DNA of 64,000 nucleotides, from assembly GCF_000145035.1 (NCBI RefSeq), contig NC_014390.1, forward strand, positions 122,326 to 186,325, given 5' to 3'. How positions within the stretch are numbered: position 1 is the stretch's first letter; the number at the start of each line of letters is the position of its first letter. Below are positions 15,643 to 24,265 of this stretch, piece by piece. The notes below the pieces were generated by a model, which saw only the letters and a program-made list of their open reading frames with translations, searched no databases and was not told where the DNA came from. Both the position numbers and the translations under genes were made by a program. The stretch comes from Butyrivibrio proteoclasticus B316. Its GTDB lineage: Bacteria; Bacillota; Clostridia; Lachnospirales; Lachnospiraceae.

Positions 15643-15945
15643 TTATTTTGAAGCTGATTTCAGCTCACAAACAGCACCCTTAAAAGTTACGTAAAGCACT
15701 TCTGCCTCTGCTTCATCTTTAATATGATCATATAGGCGACCAGCGCTCATGCTCTCTCCGAGCACTGTATATGGGCTATTTGCCACGTATCCAATCTTTC
15801 CTAGTCCTCTGAGTTCTACCCTTATTGCTTCCTTGTCGTACTCATTATCAGGCTCCTTGACCAGCTTGACTTTCATACCTGGCTCAAGATAATCGCATCC
15901 GTAATAATTCTTTGTTCCTGCTATAGTAAAGAATAAATCACACAT
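15643..15945 (-). CDS. HIRAN-domain protein
   Basis: The 100-residue protein is essentially one HIRAN domain: IAGTKNYYGCDYLEPGMKVK, LVKEPDNEYDKEAIRVEL, and LGKIGYVANSPYTVL. HIRAN domains bind single-stranded 3-prime ends or damaged and stalled-fork DNA. GGAGG lies before the ATG. It heads the small gene run leading to rep, in keeping with a DNA-end or fork-related role. Confidence 0.85.
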   Translation of the reverse strand: MCDLFFTIAGTKNYYGCDYLEPGMKVKLVKEPDNEYDKEAIRVELRGLGKIGYVANSPYTVLGESMSAGRLYDHIKDEAEAEVLYVTFKGAVCELKSASK

Positions 15946-15966
15946 TTATGTCCTCCAATGCAAAAT

Positions 15967-16290
15967 TCATGTTATATCATAGGTTTCATAACCAAAGACC
16001 TTTAATTCTCCGATCATTTTGCCATAATCATGATAATCTTTAAAAAGAATTATCACTACCTTTCCATTTACAACAAATTTCATATAAAGCGGTTTTGTCA
16101 TGCTATTTCTATCACACACATATTTCCTATCGAATATTCCAGGCGTAATACCTTCGTAGTAGCTGTTCTTAACGGCTTCTTCAAAGAGGAGGTCGTAATC
16201 AGGAAATATTATTCCTTTCTCTGTTATTTCCTTGATATCCTCATAGTTAAATTGCATATCTATAACTTGTTCCCAGTCCGTTACTTTCAT
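15967..16290 (-). CDS. Hypothetical protein
   Basis: The 107-residue protein is unknown to me. The N-terminal half is acidic and helical (YEDIKEITEKGIIFPDYDLL). The C-terminal half looks beta-rich (KPLYMKFVVNGKVVIILFKD). Its ATG overlaps the stop of the upstream gene as ATGA, with GAGG upstream, so the two are translationally coupled. Confidence 0.7.
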   Translation of the reverse strand: MKVTDWEQVIDMQFNYEDIKEITEKGIIFPDYDLLFEEAVKNSYYEGITPGIFDRKYVCDRNSMTKPLYMKFVVNGKVVIILFKDYHDYGKMIGELKVFGYETYDIT

Positions 16291-16622
16291 GTAGTACCTC
16301 TTTCTTCATTGTTGCTTTTCCTATAAGTCATTCTATAATCGTCATATTTGCATCGATTAATGATTATGGTTTTCCCTGGATCATCGCCCATTTCCCAGTA
16401 ATAGTGGCAATCGTAGTACAAGTACTTATGTTCCTGATTTCCAAAGAAAGCAGGGAATCCATTTTCTCTTATAAAAGCTACGACCTCTGGAACAAGCGCC
16501 TGATTACGTTCATCTAGCTTATCTTTTACAACATACTCATGCGGTGCCCATTCAGCATAGGTCTTGGCAAATATCCAGTTATTATCAGCAACAAATCTTT
16601 TGAATTCTTCTATGCTAATCAT
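16287..16622 (-). CDS. Hypothetical protein, coupled pair
   Basis: From the ATG at 16622 (AGGAGAAGCGC upstream) it has 111 residues. A longer frame to 16694 would run through hairpin copy 7. The protein is rich in aromatics (HKYLYYDCHYYWEMGD) and appears soluble. The family is unknown. It overlaps the next gene by 4 bases. Confidence 0.7.
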   Translation of the reverse strand: MISIEEFKRFVADNNWIFAKTYAEWAPHEYVVKDKLDERNQALVPEVVAFIRENGFPAFFGNQEHKYLYYDCHYYWEMGDDPGKTIIINRCKYDDYRMTYRKSNNEERGTT

Positions 16623-16658
16623 GCGCTTCTCCTTTCTTCTCCTTTCTGTGTAGCTAAA

Positions 16659-16693
16659 TAATAACAAAGCAAATGTACATTTTTTTGCACACA
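16659..16693 (-). terminator. Hairpin terminator, dispersed family copy 7 (degenerate)
   Basis: The loop and T-tract layout of the family is kept (GTGTGC, A-tract, GTACAT, then TTTGCTTTGTTATTATT on the minus strand). Only about 6 pairs remain, two of them G-U. It lies 43 bases after the WYL gene stop. Confidence 0.5.
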
Positions 16694-16735
16694 AAAAAGA
16701 GGCCGAAGCCCCTTCTGTAAATACGCAGTTTTATG

Positions 16736-17725
16736 CTATTTTTTGTACCTTTTCATCATATCTTTTATATCTGAAATAATCTGATTCCTTAATGATTCAG
16801 GCTCGAGAACTTCTACACTTGTTCCGTATTGCATAGCCCAATATCTCATGGCCTCCTCATTGCATATTACTCTTACAACCAGTTTATCACCGTCTTCTTC
16901 TATTACTTTTACATCTGTGCCAAACCAATCGACAATATCCGTAAACACTTCTACTGTGGTTTCCAGCTTTACTGGAACTGTAGGCCCACTGAACATATAT
17001 AGGTGTTCTGCCATATGCTTTGGAAGATTGAGCCCATGCTCAAGGCCTTCTACATACTTCATAGGCTTAACCTTTGTATCCAGTTCTTTCACATCAGTCA
17101 TCTTGTCAATCCTGAAATGTGATACTGTATCATACTTATCGTAGTTACAGATAAGATAGAATCTGCCATTGTTGGCCACAATCTGATATGGATTAACAAT
17201 ATAATGCATGTTCCAGCGAGGATGGAGCTTAAAATCCGTTCCTATATCGTTATACATAAAGCTCACCTGGTGCTTGGCTGCAATAGCATCGTTGAGCGTG
17301 TCCAGACCATACATGGCCTGCTTATTTATGGTCCTATTAAGCTCCGGAAGATTACTGACATGAGATACCTTTGCATTAAAGAAATTGCTAGCAAGTCTCT
17401 GTATCTTGTCAATCAGGTCCTTGGCCTGCTTGGTAGAAATAACCTTTGAAAAGAGCACACTATCAATCAGAATACGAAGCTCCGCATCGTCAAACTCTCT
17501 TGTCAAAAGCCGGTAGCCATCTTCCATATCTATATCATAGCCAAACTCCTTAAGTGACAAGACATTAGCTTTTACAGATCTTCTGTCACAAGGCATATCA
17601 TAATTCTTTTTAAGAAGCTTTATGATCTCCTGCTGTGTTAAAGAATGATTCTCATCCGTATATTGCCTTAGAATTTCAAGGATGAGCATATTAAGCATTT
17701 TCTTATTTCCGGTAGCAAACATCAA
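16736..17725 (-). CDS. WYL-domain transcriptional regulator beside mcrBC
   Basis: The 329-residue paralogue of 11985-13025 shares KKMLNMLILEILRQY at the start, CDRRSVKANVLSLKEFGYDI in the winged HTH, YIVNPYQIVANNGRFYLICN in the WYL domain, and MRYWAMQYGTSVEVLEPESL at the C-terminus. It lies 28 bases after mcrC in the same direction, so it is likely the regulator of the restriction operon. WYL regulators are commonly found with defence loci. Confidence 0.9.
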   Translation of the reverse strand: MMFATGNKKMLNMLILEILRQYTDENHSLTQQEIIKLLKKNYDMPCDRRSVKANVLSLKEFGYDIDMEDGYRLLTREFDDAELRILIDSVLFSKVISTKQAKDLIDKIQRLASNFFNAKVSHVSNLPELNRTINKQAMYGLDTLNDAIAAKHQVSFMYNDIGTDFKLHPRWNMHYIVNPYQIVANNGRFYLICNYDKYDTVSHFRIDKMTDVKELDTKVKPMKYVEGLEHGLNLPKHMAEHLYMFSGPTVPVKLETTVEVFTDIVDWFGTDVKVIEEDGDKLVVRVICNEEAMRYWAMQYGTSVEVLEPESLRNQIISDIKDMMKRYKK

Positions 17726-17753
17726 AATTCCTCCATTGAGAAAATACCTTGTA

Positions 17754-18842
17754 TCATACTAAAGTCTCATTTACTACATCCTCTTCTTGCAGAAGCTTGT
17801 TGCATATTCCGTCCAGGTCTTTCCTTATTACTGAAAAATCTCGGCCCAGATCAAGCGTCCTAACGGTTATTTCATTCCCTGTCATGTGGAACACTCCATC
17901 TGGTTGGAACGGGTCCTCTGTTTTAGCATATAGCAACATGCCTGAAATAGTCCTGTCCGCGCAATACTGCGCCTCCAGGTTTTTCACATAGGTAAATACC
18001 TGGTACAGGTTATGGGAATGAATTGTGTGCTTGTCATATTGCATCTGTGTATTCTTAGAATAATACTTTGCATCTATGATCAGCGTTTTCTTCAGGTCTC
18101 TAGTCTGCAGTGTTATATCCGTTTGCATAACCGGAAGCATGTACTTAGCTTCCCCTTCATCCAGTGCCCAATCTATCTGAATAGCATTGGCAAATATCTC
18201 TTTATGCTCTGCACGATAATACTCAAGAATAAACTTCTCATATAATCTGCACATTCTCTGCTCATCAAGAAATGATGCCATCTTTGTTTTCCCTGAGTCA
18301 TCGGTAATAATAAGCCCGGTCAAAACATAATAGCAGATACTCAGAAGCATCCTATATTCCTGATTATTTCGGCGATAGATAATGGAATTCCATCGTATAT
18401 CCTGAGGTGCGATACAATCAACATTGTCAAAGAACGGTCTAAGGCTTCTCAAAGAGTTTTTATTCTCAGTTTTAACCTTAGGACACCTAATGAGTTCTAA
18501 AAGGGTAGTTTTTATAATCTGATTGAATATATTGTTCTCCGAAAGCTCATCATACTCACAGTTCAGCCTTCGTTTTTGCTGCAGCTTATTCTTTATGGTT
18601 CCCGATATTACAATACGTCCACGCATAACACTCAGGTCTTCATTAAGAGTAATATACTCTCTGTGAAGACCTTGCTTTAGTTGCCTGGCAACACCTCTGC
18701 CTAATATAACAGCAAAAAGATCATGGATATGCTCAAATTCCTCTGTTCGGATATCTGCATAATTATCCTGATGTAATGCCTGAAATGCGTATGCAAGCAT
18801 GTAGTATATATTTTTTATCAGAATACCCTTATCACTGATCAT
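17754..18842 (-). CDS. mcrC: McrC-like nuclease subunit of a McrBC-type restriction system
   Basis: The 362-residue protein has the McrC N-terminal region (GILIKNIYYMLAYAFQAL, then GLHREYITLNEDLSVMRGRI) and a C-terminal PD-(D/E)XK nuclease core (PVMQTDITL then KTLIIDAKYY; Asp and D-x-K catalytic residues). McrC cuts DNA when driven by the GTPase McrB at modified cytosines (family knowledge). It overlaps the end of mcrB by 11 bases. Confidence 0.88.
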   Translation of the reverse strand: MISDKGILIKNIYYMLAYAFQALHQDNYADIRTEEFEHIHDLFAVILGRGVARQLKQGLHREYITLNEDLSVMRGRIVISGTIKNKLQQKRRLNCEYDELSENNIFNQIIKTTLLELIRCPKVKTENKNSLRSLRPFFDNVDCIAPQDIRWNSIIYRRNNQEYRMLLSICYYVLTGLIITDDSGKTKMASFLDEQRMCRLYEKFILEYYRAEHKEIFANAIQIDWALDEGEAKYMLPVMQTDITLQTRDLKKTLIIDAKYYSKNTQMQYDKHTIHSHNLYQVFTYVKNLEAQYCADRTISGMLLYAKTEDPFQPDGVFHMTGNEITVRTLDLGRDFSVIRKDLDGICNKLLQEEDVVNETLV

Positions 18843-21216
18843 TAGAAGCTACTATCTCCTCAAGTGCATTTGCCCACTTCAAAACTTTGCTCTTATCGTC
18901 AAACCAGTACTCTTCAAGCATTGGAATAATTTCATAGTCAACAACCGATCTCATCCACTCGCTTGTGCATGTCTTCTGACCACAGAAATAGCTGTGTCCA
19001 ATACAAAAACCTGGTCCAAACTCTGATTCAATCTGCTTATTCAATTCTCCTATCTTCAGAATAAGCTCATCCAACGTCTCATTCTTCAACGATTCCTGAT
19101 ATTTTTTGAAACCTGCAGAAGGGAACCCTGGCTCCATAGAAAAGAAGCTAAATCTTCTTCTAAGAGCGTAATCAATAAGTGCAAGACTTCTGTCCGCAGT
19201 ATTCATCATTCCAATAATATACAGATTTTCTGGAACTGCAAAAGACAGGCCATCATATGCTAATGTTGCCTTTGTTCCACGATAATCTCTTTCTATCAGC
19301 ATCAATAGTTCGCCAAAGATCTTACTCATATTTCCTCGGTTTATCTCATCAATGATGAAGAAAAACTTATTCTGTGGTTCATTTTCTGCCTTCTTACAGA
19401 AACGATAAAAGATTCCCTTTTCCAGTCTAAAGCCATCTTCATATGGCTTATATCCCATTATGAAATCCTCATACGTATAACTCTGGTGGAATTGAACAAA
19501 CTCTATCTTACTGTCATCCTTTTCTCCAAGGATTGAATATGCCAGTCGTTTTGCTGCAAATGTCTTACCAACTCCAGGAGCTCCCTGAAGAATTACATTT
19601 TTCTTATTCAAGAGCAGATTCTTCAATGACTCATATCGACTCTCTGACATGAACACTTCATCAAGGAAATTCTGTTTATCATATTGGGGCTTAATCTCTT
19701 CTTCATTCTTGCCAGGAGCCGGATTCTGCTCACGGATGAGATCCATGATGATTTCATATTCGCCTTTGGTAAGCTTAAACAGACTTCCCTGCCTTGTTGA
19801 GAAATACTCCATTTTCTCAAGCTCAGGTGTCTCTTCCAATTCTTTGATATCTATAGGCGCACTGAGTCCTTCAGTCTTTTCAAAATAGATATATTCTCCA
19901 TCGTTTTCCTTAACGATTTTAGCCAGCGCTACTATCTGAGTTGTAGGGTAACACTCATAACCGATAATCAGATCTCCAACCTTAGCATCGAGGAAATTCT
20001 GGAATATTCTACGTTTATGATGATTCTCGTTGTATATTGAATAAGTCTGAACCTCTCCTACTGAAATGTCAGAGAATCTCCATACCTTTGGACTAGCATT
20101 TAGCCACCAATACTGTACATCATCTTGCTCAAAACCAGCATATAGATCAACAGAAATATCTACTTGCTTTATTGCTTCGCGAAGTTCATCTCTTATTTTC
20201 CAGACAAATACTCCATCTTCATCACTGCTTGCATATCTTCCTTTATACAGTATTGACCAATACTCATCCTTACCATTTTTATTCTTTAACGTCTTACAAC
20301 CAGTCTTCTTTTGTACACGTTTTCCAAGTGAACTGGAGCCAACATTATAAAAGTTTGCACTTTCACCATATCTTGCAGCTAACTGGGTACACGTAGCTTC
20401 TCCACCATAATCCTCTAATCTCTTTATTATTTCGCGACTCTGTTGATTAAAAACATCTTCATTATTCAGCAGTTCCACCCACTCATCAACAGATATACCC
20501 GGATTAAATTCTGGATCAAGCCATTCTGTATTTTTTTCTTTTTTCTCCACAAGAACATTTGCTACATAATGTGAGAAATCCAAAGCAAGCATTCTATTAT
20601 CTGGATCATCATAACTATTGTCATCAAGGTAATCCCTGTATTCTTTTATGAAATCTTTATCCTCGACAAGTCTATCTCTAAGCGCATCCAGGTACTTCAT
20701 CAGTTCAGGTATGTTCTCCGTTGTATGGCCCTTAGCCGGTATGTAATCTGATTCAAGATAAGCTGCTCCGCTCTTAAAATTTGAATACTTATAGATAGTG
20801 TACTTCTCAGGATTGTTCAGCCAAAGATAAACCGTAATAGCCATTGGTCTTTGATAGTGACTCTTTCCAGGGCTATGAATATCGCATAGTCTCTGAGATT
20901 CATCTTGGAATCTAGATATACGTTCCGCAAGGTCCTTTTTATCATCAAAAAGATCTATAAACATGGCACGAACTGCCTCGGGATCCTGTTTTGCATAGTG
21001 AACAATCATTCTTCTAGGAAAGTTGTTTACAGAGGTAAGAAGGCTTTCTGTTTTACCAGTAGCCTCTTCTATCATTGCAGATAAGTCTTCTGCTTTAATA
21101 TCCCAATTATCTTGGAATTGCTTTACCGCATCCCATTTAAATCTTTCGTCATTCCATCTTCCAGCAAAAGCTTCTTTATAGCTATTTACAGCTGCATCCA
21201 GTTTTTCAAGATTCAT
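18832..21216 (-). CDS. mcrB: McrB-like AAA+ GTPase with EVE-type modified-base reader
   Basis: The 794-residue protein has an unassigned N-terminal region (1-330). An EVE-like domain follows at about 360-490 (YWWLNASPKVWRFSDI, GDLIIGYECYPTTQIVALAK). The McrB-type AAA+ core has Walker A LQGAPGVGKTFAAKRLAY, FHQSYTYEDFIMGY, Walker B FFIIDEINRGNMSKIFGE, and the McrB signature MMNTADRSLALIDYALRRRF. EVE domains recognise modified cytosine. This indicates a type IV restriction system against modified phage or plasmid DNA. AGGAGG precedes the ATG. Hairpin copy 8 separates it from the KAP pair upstream. Confidence 0.9.
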   Translation of the reverse strand: MNLEKLDAAVNSYKEAFAGRWNDERFKWDAVKQFQDNWDIKAEDLSAMIEEATGKTESLLTSVNNFPRRMIVHYAKQDPEAVRAMFIDLFDDKKDLAERISRFQDESQRLCDIHSPGKSHYQRPMAITVYLWLNNPEKYTIYKYSNFKSGAAYLESDYIPAKGHTTENIPELMKYLDALRDRLVEDKDFIKEYRDYLDDNSYDDPDNRMLALDFSHYVANVLVEKKEKNTEWLDPEFNPGISVDEWVELLNNEDVFNQQSREIIKRLEDYGGEATCTQLAARYGESANFYNVGSSSLGKRVQKKTGCKTLKNKNGKDEYWSILYKGRYASSDEDGVFVWKIRDELREAIKQVDISVDLYAGFEQDDVQYWWLNASPKVWRFSDISVGEVQTYSIYNENHHKRRIFQNFLDAKVGDLIIGYECYPTTQIVALAKIVKENDGEYIYFEKTEGLSAPIDIKELEETPELEKMEYFSTRQGSLFKLTKGEYEIIMDLIREQNPAPGKNEEEIKPQYDKQNFLDEVFMSESRYESLKNLLLNKKNVILQGAPGVGKTFAAKRLAYSILGEKDDSKIEFVQFHQSYTYEDFIMGYKPYEDGFRLEKGIFYRFCKKAENEPQNKFFFIIDEINRGNMSKIFGELLMLIERDYRGTKATLAYDGLSFAVPENLYIIGMMNTADRSLALIDYALRRRFSFFSMEPGFPSAGFKKYQESLKNETLDELILKIGELNKQIESEFGPGFCIGHSYFCGQKTCTSEWMRSVVDYEIIPMLEEYWFDDKSKVLKWANALEEIVASNDQ

Positions 21217-21354
21217 TAGCTAACCTCCTATTTGAGTGCTTATCTCGCATATACTATTTTATTACTTACAGAACAATTATTGTTGTAATTACAAACATTT
21301 AATAATAGTTTTAGAAAATGACTACCCCTTATAATCACCATATTTCCGCATTTT

Positions 21355-21388
21355 AACAAAAGCGATGTGCAAAATTATGCACACCGCT
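21355..21388 (-). terminator. Hairpin terminator, dispersed family copy 8
   Basis: The 10-bp stem (21361-21370 with 21379-21388) includes one pair that is G-U only on the minus strand. It is followed by TTTTGTTAAAATG. It ends the KAP/membrane-protein unit before mcrB. Confidence 0.65.
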
Positions 21389-21425
21389 CATTAAATAATT
21401 ACTTTATTTTTTAATGTTTACCTAT

Positions 21426-21815
21426 CTAACGTTTTTTCTTTCCACCACCCAAAACTCCTAGCACCATGGCAATTGCGAGTAATATAACAATAGCAGTTCC
21501 AACCGGCAGTAAAATCTGCGCAGCAATAGCTTTTTTTATATCTTCTCGGAGAGCACCTTGTTGTTCCGCATGTTGCTTACAAGCTATCACCGCGACAACA
21601 TACGAAATCAACGACAACAAACACCAAACTATAAACCAAAAAGATACGTCCGGATTGGGCCACGTGAATAATGCACAAAGTATAAATAAAGCCTGCAATA
21701 CAAACGCCGCCCAATTAATCGCTGGTTCGCCATATTTATCCTCATAACTGCGATTAAAATAGTAACCAACAGCACTTGATCCTATCATTATCACCAGGAT
21801 AATAAATCCAGCCAT
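21426..21815 (-). CDS. Four-helix membrane protein, partner of the KAP NTPase
   Basis: The 129-residue protein has about four hydrophobic segments: FIILVIMIGSSAVGYYF (N-terminus), ALFILCALFTW, FIVWCLLSLISYVVAVIA, and ILLPVGTAIVILLAIAMVL. A basic tail GGGKKKR ends it. GGAG precedes the ATG, and it follows the KAP gene with one base between. It probably provides a membrane partner for the NTPase, but I do not recognise the family. Confidence 0.75.
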   Translation of the reverse strand: MAGFIILVIMIGSSAVGYYFNRSYEDKYGEPAINWAAFVLQALFILCALFTWPNPDVSFWFIVWCLLSLISYVVAVIACKQHAEQQGALREDIKKAIAAQILLPVGTAIVILLAIAMVLGVLGGGKKKR

Positions 21816-21816
21816 A

Positions 21817-23517
21817 TTATTCTCCGACTTTTTCGCATTCCACTACTTTTCCAGTTATACTTAACGCATTTAAAAATTTATCGATGTCATTAGAAGGCCA
21901 CCATCTATACAGATAAACCTTAGTCCCATCCGAAAGTTCTATAGGCCTTTCCATAAGCCAATCCTCTTTCTTCTCAACATCCCTAACAAGCATCCTTGAG
22001 CTAATCCATTTACATTTTGCTTTCCGCGAAAGGTCAACTATATAATCATGTAACTGTTGATAGTTCCAGGATTCATCGATAACTTCATTAACAATTAAAT
22101 CCCACATCAAATCATACAGCTTTAATCCCGCACCTTGCTTTTCATAAATCTTACCATCATAGGTATATGCAGTTCTCTGTTTTTTACCTTCTGCCTGAGG
22201 AGCATCAGTTCCCGTTATGGATGCAATCTTCATAACTTTAATAAGTGGCACAAGCTCTGGCTTGCTGAGCGGATCGTCTTTATTTGTGTCTAGAACATCG
22301 ATAAGACCACTTATAAACGCCTCCACCCTCGGCTTATCGATTTTTTTGAAGTCAATATCAGGATAATACTCCATAACTCTTTCAAGGTTAGAATCAATAT
22401 CGCATAAGCATTGCAACATTTCCGGAGATAGATCATCTTTCACCTGAACTATTGCCTTGTAAACAGAATAATCTAATTCTTGAAGACATAATGTCGCAAA
22501 AATAAGTAATTTACACTCTTTTAGATCCAGATCATGATTTCTGCTGACAATCATGCACAATAACTGATAGCTGTTCTTGAGACGTTTGATAGCTCTAGGG
22601 TTAGTTCCAATAGAGTTCCTTACCAATCCTTCATAAATAGCTATATTATCATTGCCGTCTATTACTGGCTTTCCATCCACAACTACAGCAGTCAATTGTT
22701 TCTCAAGGTAAGATTCTATATTATATTGTTCTACAGGCATCTTGAACGGAACCTGTATGATCTTATCAAAAAAGTCTTTTCCCTTTTTGTAATTTACAGG
22801 ATCCTTGAAATCAAAATTATACTTTTCCGCAACTCCCCTGCAGACCACATCATAGTCTATCGCAAGAACGAATACGCATTTCTCACAATCTAGAAAATTC
22901 TTTAATACTTCAAGGAGTTCTACTGCTTTCCTTGGCTCCAGCCTATCAAGATCATCTATAAAAATAATGATTCGTTCTTTAGGGTTTTCGTTTACACTTT
23001 TAGTAAACTCCTCTTTTATTTTATTCATTATGTTAACAGGATTTGCTGGATCCGCTCCACCCATCTGTTTCGATACAGCATCCATTGCAGTTTTAAACAA
23101 CTCACCAAATGAACCAAGACCTGTTGCTTTCTCTACAATTGGCATTCCCGCATATTTAATCACAGAAAGTGTTGTAAACAAGGCATTCATGTTTTTGGAC
23201 TTTCCCTTTTCAGGATCAATCTTTGCAATCAGACTCTTAATAAGTGTTTCTGAAAGATTACTTTCCATGTTAAACTGAGAAAATTGCCATGTATTAAACT
23301 CAACAAAACTGCATTTATCCTTATCCAACTCTTTCTCAATCATCTTCATGATAGAAGTTTTTCCTGTTCCCCAGCTTCCCTGAATAGACACCGTAAGCGG
23401 TGTTGCGCATGTCATTAAAAAATCTGCCATACTAGCTATATAGTTCTTTATTCCAAAAGAATCCTCTGATGCAGGAAGGTCAGATGATGCAATTACATAA
23501 TTGTTGTTCTGTGTCAT
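21817..23517 (-). CDS. KAP-family P-loop NTPase
   Basis: From the ATG at 23517 (AGGAG upstream; a longer frame reaches 23559) it has 566 residues. Walker A is GSWGTGKT (47-54), followed by VEFNTWQFSQFN. Walker B is RIIIFIDDLDRLEPRKAVEL, the KAP signature, with VFVLAIDYDVVCRGV downstream. KAP NTPases are often tied to membranes and to phage defence. No transmembrane insert is evident here, but a small membrane protein follows. A C-terminal region of about 250 residues is unassigned. Confidence 0.88.
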   Translation of the reverse strand: MTQNNNYVIASSDLPASEDSFGIKNYIASMADFLMTCATPLTVSIQGSWGTGKTSIMKMIEKELDKDKCSFVEFNTWQFSQFNMESNLSETLIKSLIAKIDPEKGKSKNMNALFTTLSVIKYAGMPIVEKATGLGSFGELFKTAMDAVSKQMGGADPANPVNIMNKIKEEFTKSVNENPKERIIIFIDDLDRLEPRKAVELLEVLKNFLDCEKCVFVLAIDYDVVCRGVAEKYNFDFKDPVNYKKGKDFFDKIIQVPFKMPVEQYNIESYLEKQLTAVVVDGKPVIDGNDNIAIYEGLVRNSIGTNPRAIKRLKNSYQLLCMIVSRNHDLDLKECKLLIFATLCLQELDYSVYKAIVQVKDDLSPEMLQCLCDIDSNLERVMEYYPDIDFKKIDKPRVEAFISGLIDVLDTNKDDPLSKPELVPLIKVMKIASITGTDAPQAEGKKQRTAYTYDGKIYEKQGAGLKLYDLMWDLIVNEVIDESWNYQQLHDYIVDLSRKAKCKWISSRMLVRDVEKKEDWLMERPIELSDGTKVYLYRWWPSNDIDKFLNALSITGKVVECEKVGE

Positions 23518-23893
23518 ATCCTGGTTTCTCCTTATTAAAACACGATTGATCAATCCCACAAATATATGTTACATCATACGCAAGTTAACGGATATTAAAT
23601 AAATATTAAGCGTATTCATTCTTGAACACAGTTCCGTTATCTTCTTACTAAGTTTTCCTTAATAGTGGCTATGTCCTTTGCAGTCAAATAATCGCATTCC
23701 ATTAATAAAGGATATGGAATTTTTGCCCCTTATCTGCTACTCACTGCATAGTTTTTTCACGTTTTATAATCATTTCCCCATCATGCTAATAACAGCAGAT
23801 ATAGCTGGGTATATTCATAGTTTTATATGCTCGTGTAAAAATCCTGCCCTCGGTTAGAAAGGAGGATGGCACTTGTTATAGTCGGAAATTAAC
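23518..23893. promoter_or_regulatory. Divergent intergenic region
   Basis: This region lies between the minus-strand KAP gene and the plus-strand regulator gene. It must hold promoters for both. I see AT-rich stretches but no repeat or strong hairpin. A near-perfect AAAGGAGG at 23860-23868 lies directly before an eight-codon ORF (MALVIVGN) and 26 bases before the next gene. Confidence 0.35.
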
Positions 23894-24265
23894 ATGTGTA
23901 TATTTCATATGAATATTTCAGAGAACACAACAACTGATATTTTCAAAAACTCTTCTGTAGAATATAGAAATGAGGAGGTGATAGTCATAAACAGCAATCC
24001 AGACCGTTATAGCGGAGTTTATAAAGAAATGGCTGATTTGCTAGGCGATGCTGCAGCAGTAAAGATCTGGAAGCGCTTTTCAGGTCTGAATATCTCCTTT
24101 CCGCAAAGACTATACTCAAAGGAATTCACTAGACAGTTTATCGAAGAAAACATGGAAACCATGCGTCCTCATGATATAGCCAGGAATGTGAACCTTTCAG
24201 AAAGAAGGATAAGGCAAATCATTAACGAGATAAAAAACGAAAAAGAAAATGGGAGAAACGCTTAA
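23894..24265 (+). CDS. Mor-like DNA-binding protein
   Basis: Up to 123 residues. The core (YKEMADLLGDAAAVKIWKRF, SGLNISFPQRLYSKEFTRQF, MRPHDIARNVNLSERRIRQI) has the pattern of the Mor transcription-activator family: a dimerisation helix, a strand, then a helix-turn-helix. The start is uncertain. ATGs lie at 23894 and 23909, but a strong GAGGAGG sits inside the frame at about 23971, followed by no ATG until 24028. The stop overlaps the lipoprotein ATG by one base, so the pair is an operon. Confidence 0.7.
   Translation: MCIFHMNISENTTTDIFKNSSVEYRNEEVIVINSNPDRYSGVYKEMADLLGDAAAVKIWKRFSGLNISFPQRLYSKEFTRQFIEENMETMRPHDIARNVNLSERRIRQIINEIKNEKENGRNA

Noticed and set aside
1626..21388. The dispersed hairpins read as promoters because of the conserved TATTAT
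   Set aside because: No -35 hexamer stands at 16-18 bases from the TATTAT in any copy; the stem plus T-tract is better explained as a terminator. Mapping of transcript ends could reopen this.
23865..23892. Eight-codon leader ORF after AAAGGAGG
   Set aside because: The start codon touches the ribosome site and the ORF is too short to judge.
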